A stretch of DNA of 64,000 nucleotides from Candidatus Brocadia sp. WS118 (lineage in GTDB: Bacteria > Planctomycetota > Brocadiia > Brocadiales > Brocadiaceae), in contig PHFX01000008.1 in the NCBI GenBank assembly GCA_007618135.1, positions 16,443 to 80,442 on the forward strand. The letters are read 5' to 3'. The translations under genes and the position numbers were made by a program. Positions 1 through 7,911 of the stretch are shown here, piece by piece. Position 1 is the first letter of the stretch. The number at the start of each line of letters is the position of its first letter. The notes beneath the pieces are model-generated. The model saw only the letters and a program-made list of their open reading frames with translations. It searched no databases and had not been told where the DNA came from.

Positions 1-20
1 TCTTCCCTGTATTTTCTCAT
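1..20 (-). CDS. Start of next NQR/RNF subunit gene (partial, probably NqrC/RnfG)
   Basis: An ATG at 20-18 on the minus strand overlaps the stop codon of the preceding NqrB/RnfD gene in an ATGA arrangement. Only about six codons (MRKYRE) lie in the window. In NQR and RNF operons the gene after the B/D subunit encodes the periplasmic FMN-carrying subunit NqrC/RnfG. The identity is inferred from gene order alone. Confidence 0.45.
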
Positions 21-1120
21 AAACGATATCGTATCTTTACCATGAGCGATTGAATAGGTATTGCCAGCAGGTTCATGAGTAAAATGGCATACATTACCCC
101 TTCGGGCAAGGTGGTAAAGTCCCGGATCAGCACGGTAATAAATCCACACCCCGCCCCAAAGATCCATTTAGCAGTTTGATTATACGTTGTGGTTATCGGG
201 TCAGTAGCCATAAAAAATGCCCCTAAAATCAACCCGCCACTCAGGAGTTGAAAGAAGGGCGGCGCTACCGCCTTACCCAAGATCAGTGAAAAAAATACGG
301 AAAAGATAAAGACACTACCCAGATAAGATACCGGCACTCTCCAGTTCGCAACCTTTACTTTAATCAACCACAACCCGGATAGTATCAGCGCCAGACGACA
401 CGTCTCACCGAGAGAGCCTGTCGCCGTGCCTAATAACAGGGAAAGATATGATGCAACCTCTCCGCTCGTCTTAAATGCTGTAAACGGTGTGGCATGGGTA
501 ACGGCATCCAATCCTTGAGGAACCGTATGAATGCCCTGTGTCCCGATAAGGGGCATTTGGTAACCGGTAACCAGAAATGCAGGGAAGCAGATAGTCAGAA
601 ACAACCGGCTAAAGAGTGCGGGATTTACGAGATTGTTTCCTACTCCGCCCAGGATATTTCTGAAGATAATGGCCAACGCTGCCCCCAAACCAATCAGCCA
701 AAGCGGCGCCTGAGGCGGAAGGATGGCTGGAATAAACAGGCAAGTGACAAAGCCACCTTCGGCGATATGTTCTTCCCGTGCAATGATTACCCAAAGGAAA
801 TCTGCGATAAAAACACCCGCAACAAAAGAAACAATCAGTTTGGGCACAACGCATTGCCAGCCATACAGATATATCGCCGGCAACACCCATCCGCACACTA
901 AAGCTACCAGGACGGCGCCCATAAATCGTTTTACGTCGTAATTGTGCCTGATAAAGGGCGGTGACTGCGCAGTTTCCTTCGGGTTGCGGATCAGTCCGTC
1001 AAACGCCTCAAAAACGGCTCCAAAAAAGAAATTAACCTTCCGGTGGGTATGAATAAAGGATTCCGCCGTGTTAAGGCCCTTGTCCAGGAGGGGTTCTATG
1101 GGCTTAAGGAACTTCTTCAT
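17..1120 (-). CDS. nqrB: NQR/RNF-type membrane subunit (NqrB/RnfD family)
   Basis: A 367-residue integral membrane protein of the NqrB/RnfD family. This subunit carries a covalently bound FMN in a sodium- or proton-pumping NADH:quinone or ferredoxin:NAD complex. Hydrophobic segments fill most of the chain from about residue 65. The motif DAVTHATPF around residue 205-213 fits the flavinylation site, with Thr211 as the likely FMN attachment residue. The soluble N-terminal extension of about 65 residues is more like NqrB than RnfD. It lies 3' of an RnfC-like gene with a 4-bp overlap and is followed by another overlapping start, so it belongs to a tight minus-strand operon that runs off the left edge. 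NqrB versus RnfD is not fully settled by the sequence. Confidence 0.85.
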   Translation of the reverse strand: MKKFLKPIEPLLDKGLNTAESFIHTHRKVNFFFGAVFEAFDGLIRNPKETAQSPPFIRHNYDVKRFMGAVLVALVCGWVLPAIYLYGWQCVVPKLIVSFVAGVFIADFLWVIIAREEHIAEGGFVTCLFIPAILPPQAPLWLIGLGAALAIIFRNILGGVGNNLVNPALFSRLFLTICFPAFLVTGYQMPLIGTQGIHTVPQGLDAVTHATPFTAFKTSGEVASYLSLLLGTATGSLGETCRLALILSGLWLIKVKVANWRVPVSYLGSVFIFSVFFSLILGKAVAPPFFQLLSGGLILGAFFMATDPITTTYNQTAKWIFGAGCGFITVLIRDFTTLPEGVMYAILLMNLLAIPIQSLMVKIRYRL

Positions 1121-2151
1121 TCGTGTTTATCCAGTGCTTTGCACTCTCTGATTATCTTCAAGAGTTCTAATTTCGACGGACAGATGAAACTGCACAGTCC
1201 GCATTCGATGCATTTTCCCATATTATACAACCGTGCCTTGTGTTTTTCGCCTCTGATATAACTGTGGTAATAGAGCGCCGGTTCTAAATCTACCGGGCAA
1301 ATATCATCGCAGAAATTACAATAGACGCACCGTCGCAATTCACCGAGCAAGCTTGTTGTAAATGCCAGTTCATCCGCCTTGAACATAGGAAACAATACCT
1401 TCCGGCTCTTTTCCTCAAAAACCACGATGTTGTTGACAGACCAGTCTATTTTCTGCGAGAAATCGGATATTTCTTTGCCCCGCAAGGGACCATTCATAAA
1501 CACACGGCACGTGCTTGCGTCTTTAACCTTATTTTTCAGTATCTTTTCAACAGAGGTTCCCAGTTCGGCACGAATAATTTCGTTCTCCCGTAAACCCGTG
1601 CCTGAAAGGACAACGTAGCGTGAATTCACGTCCTTTCTCATAATTCCCTGCTCATACATGGCCGAGACAGTTTGTGCGTCAACGATCAATATTCCAAGCG
1701 ACTTTATGTCCTGGCCAAAACTCACATCCATACCTAAAAGGACCTGTGCCAGGATGACGGGGTCGTCCTGGGGATACTTTGCACAAAGGGGGATTACCTT
1801 TATCCAATCTTCTGCACGGGCAAAATTCACCGCATCTTCAACGGCTCTGTCTTCTTTTTCATTGATCGCCAGGTGAAACCGTGCGTCTGAAAAATAACTC
1901 GTCTTTATCTCTTTCAGCATGCTGAGGAATGCGGCGGTTTTATGTTTCAGGATTACCCAGTTGGGCAATGCCCACGGTTCGGTGGGACACAAGTTTACAA
2001 TAACATGCTCAATCTTCTGGCCGGTAACAGGGAATTGAAATTGTTCCGGGGCGCCGTCAGAGGAAATTTCATCTATGATCGTACAGAACGGCAATGGGTA
2101 AGCATCGAGCAGATGAAATCCACCTTTAAACCCCATGGTTTCTTTTTTCAT
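1117..2151 (-). CDS. RnfC/NqrA-like subunit with two 4Fe-4S clusters
   Basis: A 344-residue soluble subunit that would pass electrons into the membrane pump. The N-terminal two thirds resemble RnfC/NqrA (segments TEPWALPNW and CAKYPQDD). The C-terminus carries two 4Fe-4S motifs: Cys275-278-281-285 and Cys314-317-320-324. NqrA normally lacks these and RnfC has them. It is about 100 residues shorter than usual RnfC because the N-terminal glycine-rich/barrel region is largely absent. The ATG at 2151 follows a GGAG-type ribosome site, and the 3' end overlaps the NqrB-like gene by 4 bp. The mix of an RnfC-like iron-sulfur subunit with an NqrB-like partner makes the complex a hybrid. Probably the first gene of the operon visible here. 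Confidence 0.8.
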   Translation of the reverse strand: MKKETMGFKGGFHLLDAYPLPFCTIIDEISSDGAPEQFQFPVTGQKIEHVIVNLCPTEPWALPNWVILKHKTAAFLSMLKEIKTSYFSDARFHLAINEKEDRAVEDAVNFARAEDWIKVIPLCAKYPQDDPVILAQVLLGMDVSFGQDIKSLGILIVDAQTVSAMYEQGIMRKDVNSRYVVLSGTGLRENEIIRAELGTSVEKILKNKVKDASTCRVFMNGPLRGKEISDFSQKIDWSVNNIVVFEEKSRKVLFPMFKADELAFTTSLLGELRRCVYCNFCDDICPVDLEPALYYHSYIRGEKHKARLYNMGKCIECGLCSFICPSKLELLKIIRECKALDKHE

Positions 2152-2414
2152 CGGTTTGTCTTACTCCTGGTAAAAGCATGACAAGCACATACGTTATAAG
2201 TAAGTTGAAAAAGATTGAGTTAACATATCAATAAGGGTTCAAGATGTCAAGCAAACTTATTTCGGAAGGTAAAAGATGATCATTTCCATTGATATGAGCG
2301 CCCTGGTTAACGGGTGCGGAGGAAGTATGGGAAGTTGAATCAAGCCGCTGGGAAAGAGGAAATTATCGTTTCATAGTTGATGTTTGGGTGAGGGCGTATG
2401 AGAAACCCATCGTT

Positions 2415-2447
2415 CAGGTTGGGTTTCATTTCATTCAACCCAACCTG
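2415..2447. repeat. Hairpin of the GGTTGGGTT dispersed-repeat family
   Basis: Perfect 11-bp arms (CAGGTTGGGTT at 2415-2425 and its complement at 2437-2447) enclose an 11-nt loop. The arms match the TTGGGTT/AACCCAAC core of the longer repeats near 40.2 and 40.95 kb. The surrounding gap (2182-2548) has no convincing gene. Confidence 0.6.
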
Positions 2448-2548
2448 ACTGTGCAGATGCTATTCTCGGTTAATCTGGAAGGACATGACGTCATTGTTTT
2501 TCCGAGTCCAGGCCCAAGAGATTCCATTCTTTTTTCAAATAAATATCT

Positions 2549-2881
2549 TTAAGATACACCCCTTGTCATCCCTTCTTGTAAAACCTTTACTTCACGGTTG
2601 ATACGTTTTGCTGTTTTTGTTTGTGCTATTTCAAGGTCATATCGGGCTTGCAAACGTAACCAGACTGCCGCGCTTGTGCCGAAGTAGCGTGCCAACCTCA
2701 TTGCCGTATCTGCAGTAATCGATCGTTGCCCACGTACAATCTGGCTAATCCGTAATGCTGGCACCCCGATATCTTTAGCTACACGATACTTGCTTAATCC
2801 CAAAGGTTTCATAAAGTCTTCCAGTAATACTTCTCCAGGGTGAATAGGTGGTAGCTTTTGCATATTGTTTCGTCCTTTCAT
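2549..2881 (-). CDS. higA: HigA-family antitoxin, XRE helix-turn-helix
   Basis: A 110-residue protein with the HigA signature: PPIHPGEVLLEDFMKPLG, then an XRE helix-turn-helix (KYRVAKDIGVPALRISQIVRGQRSIT) and the typical TAMRLARYFGTSAAVWLRLQ stretch. HigA represses its own promoter and neutralises the ribosome-dependent mRNase HigB. Its start overlaps by 4 bp the stop of an upstream HigB-like remnant, as in intact higBA operons. That toxin frame contains a stop, so the antitoxin may now be an orphan. An alternative start lies at Met7. Confidence 0.88.
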   Translation of the reverse strand: MKGRNNMQKLPPIHPGEVLLEDFMKPLGLSKYRVAKDIGVPALRISQIVRGQRSITADTAMRLARYFGTSAAVWLRLQARYDLEIAQTKTAKRINREVKVLQEGMTRGVS

Positions 2882-3060
2882 GAGTGATAATCAACGATTT
2901 CTACAGCGTCTGCCTTACTGTTTGCCCACGCGAAGCAAATTCGCCATTGATCGTTAATGCGAAATAAAGGAGCATGATGGGGAATAATATTTTCCGCGTT
3001 GCTATGGGATTGCAGCTAAGCCTGGTCTTTTAGATATGCCATATCCTGTACTGTTTCAGC
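2878..3060 (-). pseudogene. Decayed higB toxin (C-terminal part)
   Basis: Upstream of higA the minus strand reads in frame to a C-terminus typical of HigB: FRINDQWRICFAWANSKADA followed by VEIVDYHS and a TGA overlapping the higA ATG. About 45 codons upstream the same frame is broken by a TAG, and the conserved N-terminal half of HigB is not recognisable. No start codon serves the remaining piece. I read this as a truncated toxin. A sequencing error at the TAG is an alternative, but the missing N-terminus argues against it. Confidence 0.6.
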
Positions 3061-3124
3061 TTCTCCTCCAGGCCAAAAATTTAGTATCTTATAAAATATA
3101 TTTTTACATTTTTGGCAAAGAAAC

Positions 3125-3296
3125 GTAGCGCCGATCCCTTGTGGTCTGCCTTTAGCGGTAATATCCACCCCCTAACCCCCGCCAGCGGGGGACAACCATC
3201 CACTGTCCCCCTTTGGAGGGGGTAGGGGGAGGATGACACCTACTGGCGGGTGATAAACCACCCGCGCTACGCATTCCGACTTGTTCGGGTTTGGTC
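3125..3296. repeat. Dispersed repeat, copy 1 (GTAGCGCCGATCCC family)
   Basis: A block beginning GTAGCGCCGATCCCTTGTGG, followed by CCACCCC, a CCCCCGCCAGCGGGGG hairpin and a tail with CGACTTGTTCGGGTTT. A second copy with the same order of elements lies at 17988-18081. Copy 1 carries extra GC-rich sequence in its middle. No coding capacity was recognised. Confidence 0.7.
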
Positions 3297-3394
3297 GAAT
3301 CTGGAAAGTACCTTCATATCAATTGGTCTGCTCTTCCGCATTTCTATTTTCAAGATAACACCAAGAGATTCCCGCAAACCAGAGAAATACCGAT

Positions 3395-4528
3395 CTAAAA
3401 GGCCACTGCGAATCCTAATGACCCTGCATAGTCCGGGGTGAATTGATTCAACCCGACGTTATAGCTGCCAAAAAGGGCGATCCGATCGTTGAGCGTCCAT
3501 TGGAATCCCGCTCCAACAGCATATTCTGTGACATCTTTCGCCGTTGTCTTACCGTCGGGACGTGAACTCGGAAGCGACTCGTTGTTGATATAACCTTGAA
3601 TGAAAACCGCCAGATCGTTTATCACGTCGCGTTGTAAAGCCCAGAGAAAGGATGGCTCCACGACCTCTTCGCCTGTTGGATCATCCATGACTACGAATCC
3701 TAGGTTCCAATTCAAAGCAACGTCACAAGGTAGCGCATGATCGACATTCATGGTAAGTGCGTACTGTGTTCCGCTATCGAAAGCCTCGGATCCCCACGTG
3801 GTCTGAACATATGCCTCGAGACCCAGTGAATAGTTGAAATATCTCCAGGCATCCTCGGCCAGGTGGATCCTTGTATCGAAGGTCAGAGGCGAGAATCCGG
3901 TAGTGGACTGCGGCTGTCCCTGAACGCTGAAACCCAGGGTATACATCTGCAACTCCATAAAGTTCGTCAGACCGTAACGCAGCAATATCCCACAGTTGTA
4001 TAGTTTCGGCGAGTTGCTGGTTCCCTGCAACGCCAGGGGAAGCATCTCTACATAAACACCTCCCTTGGGTAGCGTGTAGGAGGAATTGGGGAGGTTGGAG
4101 AGATCGGGCCCCGGCGATCGAATTGTCACCCTGGGTGCCGGCGCCGTGGCCGCTGAGTTCTCGTGTCGTTCTGCTGTTGTTCTGTCTACCCGCACAGCCT
4201 TATTCTTGTCTTCCAAGTCATTTACAACAGCGACAGGTGCGGGCGATGGATTGGCGACTGTTGTCGGGATCGAGCGGACGGACGTTGCGCAGCCGGTCGA
4301 CGCCAGAGCAGCGAATAATGCAAAATGCCCCCAGGCCGACCGGCGAGAGATCGGTTTGATCTGAAGCCTGAAGTGGGCGACGGAGCAAACCTTAACCCGC
4401 ATTACCCGCAGCCCTGCGAATGCATCTGTGGCAGCCGATGCCAGTAAATAGGTTTTTCCCATAAAAATCTCAATTGAGCAAATATAAAATAGTGCAGGTA
4501 TTTTTGTTTTATCAGCCCTATAGAACAT
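3395..4528 (-). CDS. Predicted outer-membrane beta-barrel lipoprotein
   Basis: A frame of 377 codons. The likely secretion signal is internal: a hydrophobic run ends in the lipobox LASTGC near residue 80, so the real start is probably Met23 (4462) or Met43 (4402). After a Pro/Ala-rich linker the C-terminal 230 residues look like a transmembrane beta-barrel: alternating strands, a GGVYVE motif, LLRYGLTNFMELQ, and a terminal LGFAVAF. This pattern resembles the family called phenol-degradation MetA-like or transporter, whose members are mostly uncharacterised. Base composition is clearly GC-richer than neighbouring genes, which suggests acquisition. It is flanked by a dispersed repeat and a gene-poor gap. 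No specific substrate can be given. Confidence 0.65.
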   Translation of the reverse strand: MFYRADKTKIPALFYICSIEIFMGKTYLLASAATDAFAGLRVMRVKVCSVAHFRLQIKPISRRSAWGHFALFAALASTGCATSVRSIPTTVANPSPAPVAVVNDLEDKNKAVRVDRTTAERHENSAATAPAPRVTIRSPGPDLSNLPNSSYTLPKGGVYVEMLPLALQGTSNSPKLYNCGILLRYGLTNFMELQMYTLGFSVQGQPQSTTGFSPLTFDTRIHLAEDAWRYFNYSLGLEAYVQTTWGSEAFDSGTQYALTMNVDHALPCDVALNWNLGFVVMDDPTGEEVVEPSFLWALQRDVINDLAVFIQGYINNESLPSSRPDGKTTAKDVTEYAVGAGFQWTLNDRIALFGSYNVGLNQFTPDYAGSLGFAVAF

Positions 4529-4627
4529 CCAGGAAAAGAGAAAGAAGATGGTGTGAAATTATGGAGGCATTATGGCCAAAAAGGAGTTAAAAAGTCAAAC
4601 AAAAAGACCATTTCCTGATTAGTGATA

Positions 4628-4807
4628 TCATTTCTTGTCTCTCTGCACCTTTTCCTCTTCCGTTAACCAGCCTTCTTTTGCCTCATGCTCTCCAAGGAAT
4701 CTTCTATACGGACTTTGACATTGCCGTGCTGATGAAATGTCCCGCTGCGTTATGGCATTTATCCCTGGGATTGACAGGATGCTTTGAGCTTGACATAAAT
4801 TTCTCAT
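4628..4807 (-). CDS. Small hypothetical protein, 59 aa
   Basis: A minus-strand frame of 59 codons in the gap before the sensor kinase. Its product contains PYRRFLGEHEAKEGWLTEEE, a composition that looks more like protein than random translation. There is no clear ribosome-binding site before the ATG at 4807. It may be a remnant of a longer gene or a genuine small protein. Family unknown. Confidence 0.3.
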   Translation of the reverse strand: MRNLCQAQSILSIPGINAITQRDISSARQCQSPYRRFLGEHEAKEGWLTEEEKVQRDKK

Positions 4808-4884
4808 AATATTAATATTATAGGTAAAAATAACGTTTGATATGTCAAATGTTTATGATGAAAGAGAGTGGACAATAACCATCC

Positions 4885-7248
4885 ATGCAGAAGAACCATA
4901 AGATACTTATCGTCGACGATGATACCATGATCCGCGTATCACTCAAGGGTTTGCTTGAGGAAAACGGCTATCATGTTTATGCGGCATCGCATCATGATGA
5001 GGCCGTTCATGTGCTCATGAAATACGGCGTGGATTTAATTCTCCTTGACCTGAGATTACATGATGTTGCCGAACTTTCACTCGTAAACAGGGTCAAAGAG
5101 GTGTCGCCGGAGGCGATCATTCTTGTTATGATCGACCAGGACAAAATTAAGGCGGTAATCAACACCCTGTGCCTGGATACGGTTGATTATATCCTGAAAC
5201 CATTTGATCCTGATTATTTAAAAAAGACCATAGAAAAAGCCCTTTACAAGCAACAGTTGGAAGCCAGCCTGAAAAGGACACTCGTAGAGAAGGAAATTAT
5301 CAGTAACACCAACAAAATCATTGCCGCCAGCCTGGATATCCGGGAAAGCTTTTCCGATGTATGCGGTGAACTTAAGAAGATCATACCATTTGACCGTGCC
5401 TGCCTGATTACTTCCAATGAACAGGGACAGTGGTTCCAGGTATTTGCTCTTACAAAAACGTACCATTTCAGCGAGATCAATGAAGGCGAATTATTTCCCC
5501 TGGCCGGCAGTCTTCTTGAGGAAATTATCAAAACCGGCGAGCCGGTGATCGTCAACAATACGGAAACCGGCCGATTCTGGACCGACAGGGTATTGTTGAA
5601 AGAAAGAATACACTCGCGGCTTGGATTTCCTCTTACCTATAAAGGGAAGGTGCTCGGCGCCTTTACCTTTGGGAGTGAAAAAACCAACAGTTTTCATGAA
5701 CAGTGTTATTATTACCTCTGGCAGATAGCGCCGCAACTTGCCATTGCCATTGAAAATACAAAGCTGTTCAACCGTATCAAGGCTTCGGAAGAGCGGTATA
5801 AAACGTTATTTAATCATGCAGCGGACTCCATGATGATGATAGACCTGAATGGCAAGATTCTCACTGTAAACCAACGGGAGGAAATAATCATTGGTTACAA
5901 GATGGAAGAGCTTTTGGGCAGGTATATTTATGATTTTTTGCCCAAAACATCGAAACGGTTTGTTTCCGAGCTTCTTGCTATGGCGGTTACAAAGGAAGTT
6001 CAAACAACCGAGATTGAAGTTATCAGCAAGAGCCGTCAAATCCTGGTTATGGAATTAGATATTACCGTGGTAAAAGATGGGGATAATATTTTGTACCTGC
6101 TGATACATTTCAGGGACATCACGAGAAGGAAGAACCTGGAACTGGAGCTCATAGAGGAAAAGAAAAAACTGGATACTATTGTGAGTGAAATCGGGGCGGA
6201 CCTTTTGGTGATCGATCGAAACAATAAAATATGCTGGGCGAACAAACGGTTGATTGAACGTCATCCTTCAGGCAAAAACATTATCAGTCAAGCCTGCTTT
6301 GATGCTTATTGTCACCTTCAATCTGTTCCCACGGATTGTCCGTCTGTCCGGGTATTTGAGACGGGAAGAATAAGCCAGACGGAACGGGTGATTTATCATA
6401 ACCACAAAAAAAAATATTGCAATGTCATGAGTTCTCCCATCTTCGACAAGGACGGCAATGTTGTGCAGGTGCTGGAGTTAATTCAGGATGTTACCGGGAG
6501 AAAGCTGGAAGAAGAAAAGCAGCAAAGGCTTCAGCAGCAGCTTGTGCATTCCGACCGGTTAATCTCGATTGGACGGCTTGCAGCCGGTGTTGCTCATGAG
6601 ATTAACACCCCTCTGGCAATTCTATCCGGCATGATTCAAGGTTATCTTGAGCGGAACGGTTCCTTTGCCAGCGAAACGGTAAAAGAATTTAAGACGATGC
6701 AAAAGGTAACCAAGCGTATTGAAAAAACGGTTGATTCTTTATTGGAACTGTCCCATTTTGAGAGAAATGAGCAATCGAAACCCATGAACATCAATGAACT
6801 GATTAAAGATACGATTTCCCTTATGGTGGAGCAGTTCGCTGCAAGGAAAAAAAACATCGTTGTAAAACTGTCTTCCCGTCTGCCGAAAATCAATGGTTTT
6901 GCCGAACAATTGCAGCAAGTGTTCATGAATCTCCTGATTAATGCGGACGACGCTACGGTTGATGGTGATACGATTTCAATAACGACACAGCAAAAAGACA
7001 AAAATACCGTGAGTATCTGTTTCAAAGACACGGGTACGGGTATTTCTGAGGACATGATGTCCAAAATCTTTGATCCCTTTTTTACCACGAAGGAAGTGGG
7101 AAGGGGAACCGGTTTAGGATTATCTATTACCTACGGGATCGTGAAAAGACATCGCGGCACAATTCAGGTGAAAAGTAAAATAGGGAGGGGCACTACCTTT
7201 AACATCTGCTTGCCCATAGACCTTGGAAAGGTAGCCATGCATGGATAG
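4885..7248 (+). CDS. Hybrid sensor histidine kinase, REC-GAF-PAS-PAS-HisKA-HATPase
   Basis: A 787-residue cytoplasmic signalling protein. A receiver domain comes first (residues 1-125, phosphoacceptor Asp55 in LILLDLR), then a GAF domain (about 145-297), two PAS domains (about 305-420 and 425-545), a HisKA dimerisation helix with phospho-acceptor His571 in HEINTP, and an ATPase domain with N-box NLLINADDAT and G-boxes DTGTGIS and GTGLGLS. No membrane segments are visible, so the signal is probably intracellular. An N-terminal receiver suggests it is itself the target of another kinase. The gene ends 8 bp inside the next regulator gene, so the two are co-translated and likely form one pathway. 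The ligand of the GAF/PAS modules cannot be told. Confidence 0.93.
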   Translation: MQKNHKILIVDDDTMIRVSLKGLLEENGYHVYAASHHDEAVHVLMKYGVDLILLDLRLHDVAELSLVNRVKEVSPEAIILVMIDQDKIKAVINTLCLDTVDYILKPFDPDYLKKTIEKALYKQQLEASLKRTLVEKEIISNTNKIIAASLDIRESFSDVCGELKKIIPFDRACLITSNEQGQWFQVFALTKTYHFSEINEGELFPLAGSLLEEIIKTGEPVIVNNTETGRFWTDRVLLKERIHSRLGFPLTYKGKVLGAFTFGSEKTNSFHEQCYYYLWQIAPQLAIAIENTKLFNRIKASEERYKTLFNHAADSMMMIDLNGKILTVNQREEIIIGYKMEELLGRYIYDFLPKTSKRFVSELLAMAVTKEVQTTEIEVISKSRQILVMELDITVVKDGDNILYLLIHFRDITRRKNLELELIEEKKKLDTIVSEIGADLLVIDRNNKICWANKRLIERHPSGKNIISQACFDAYCHLQSVPTDCPSVRVFETGRISQTERVIYHNHKKKYCNVMSSPIFDKDGNVVQVLELIQDVTGRKLEEEKQQRLQQQLVHSDRLISIGRLAAGVAHEINTPLAILSGMIQGYLERNGSFASETVKEFKTMQKVTKRIEKTVDSLLELSHFERNEQSKPMNINELIKDTISLMVEQFAARKKNIVVKLSSRLPKINGFAEQLQQVFMNLLINADDATVDGDTISITTQQKDKNTVSICFKDTGTGISEDMMSKIFDPFFTTKEVGRGTGLGLSITYGIVKRHRGTIQVKSKIGRGTTFNICLPIDLGKVAMHG

Positions 7249-7867
7249 AGGGATAAAGATTTTAGTCGTTGATGACGACAAGGATTACAATCTGTATTTA
7301 ACAAAATTTTTGTCTGACGAGGGGTACGTCGCCAGAGGCATTACCGCGCCGATGGATACCTTGCCTGTCCTGGAACAGGAAAAGTATCACATCGTTATTC
7401 TGGACCTCAAAATGCCGCAGATAAACGGTACGGAATTGCTGAAGGAAATAAAATCCCGATATCAGAATGTCTGTGTGATTGTCTTAACGGGATACCCCTC
7501 ATTTAAGACGGCTGTCGAAACGATGAAGCATGATGCCTTTGATTATTTGAAAAAGCCGTTTGATTTAAACGATTTGCGCAAGGCTCTCAATAATGCGCAG
7601 AAGACGTACTGTCTTGTGGGAAGCTCAAAGGACAGGCTCAAGAGTTCTGTTGGAAAAAAACTGAAATCGTTGCGAAAGGGAAAAAAAATTACTCAAAAAC
7701 AACTGGCAAATCGTACCGGCTTGTCGCCAAGTTTGCTATCACAGATTGAAAATGGGCAAATCGCAGCTTCTCTTATTACCCTTGATAAATTATCTGCCGC
7801 ACTGAATGTGAAAATAGCATACTTCCTGGATGAAGAAACTGATGAATCTGCAGTAACGATGAACTAA
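7241..7867 (+). CDS. Response regulator with C-terminal XRE DNA-binding domain
   Basis: A 208-residue response regulator. The receiver domain (residues 1-120) has DDD at 11-13, phosphoacceptor Asp55 (VILDLKMP), the conserved Thr/Lys positions VLTGYP and KKPF. The output domain (about 137-195) is a Cro/C1-type helix-turn-helix (TQKQLANRTGLSPSLLSQIE), not the usual OmpR, NarL or Fis type. This combination is rare. The start overlaps the upstream kinase gene by 8 bp, so it is the natural partner. It lies 44 bp before hldE, but a separate ribosome site there leaves co-transcription open. Confidence 0.92.
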   Translation: MDRGIKILVVDDDKDYNLYLTKFLSDEGYVARGITAPMDTLPVLEQEKYHIVILDLKMPQINGTELLKEIKSRYQNVCVIVLTGYPSFKTAVETMKHDAFDYLKKPFDLNDLRKALNNAQKTYCLVGSSKDRLKSSVGKKLKSLRKGKKITQKQLANRTGLSPSLLSQIENGQIAASLITLDKLSAALNVKIAYFLDEETDESAVTMN

Positions 7868-7911
7868 AACCGGAAACCCGGCATAATTAATTTTAAAGGA
7901 GTTTTTCGTTT

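Noticed and set aside
494..901. Plus-strand frame of 135 codons
   Set aside because: It lies wholly opposite the NqrB-like gene, has no ribosome site, and its product has no protein-like pattern. It is a shadow of the real gene.
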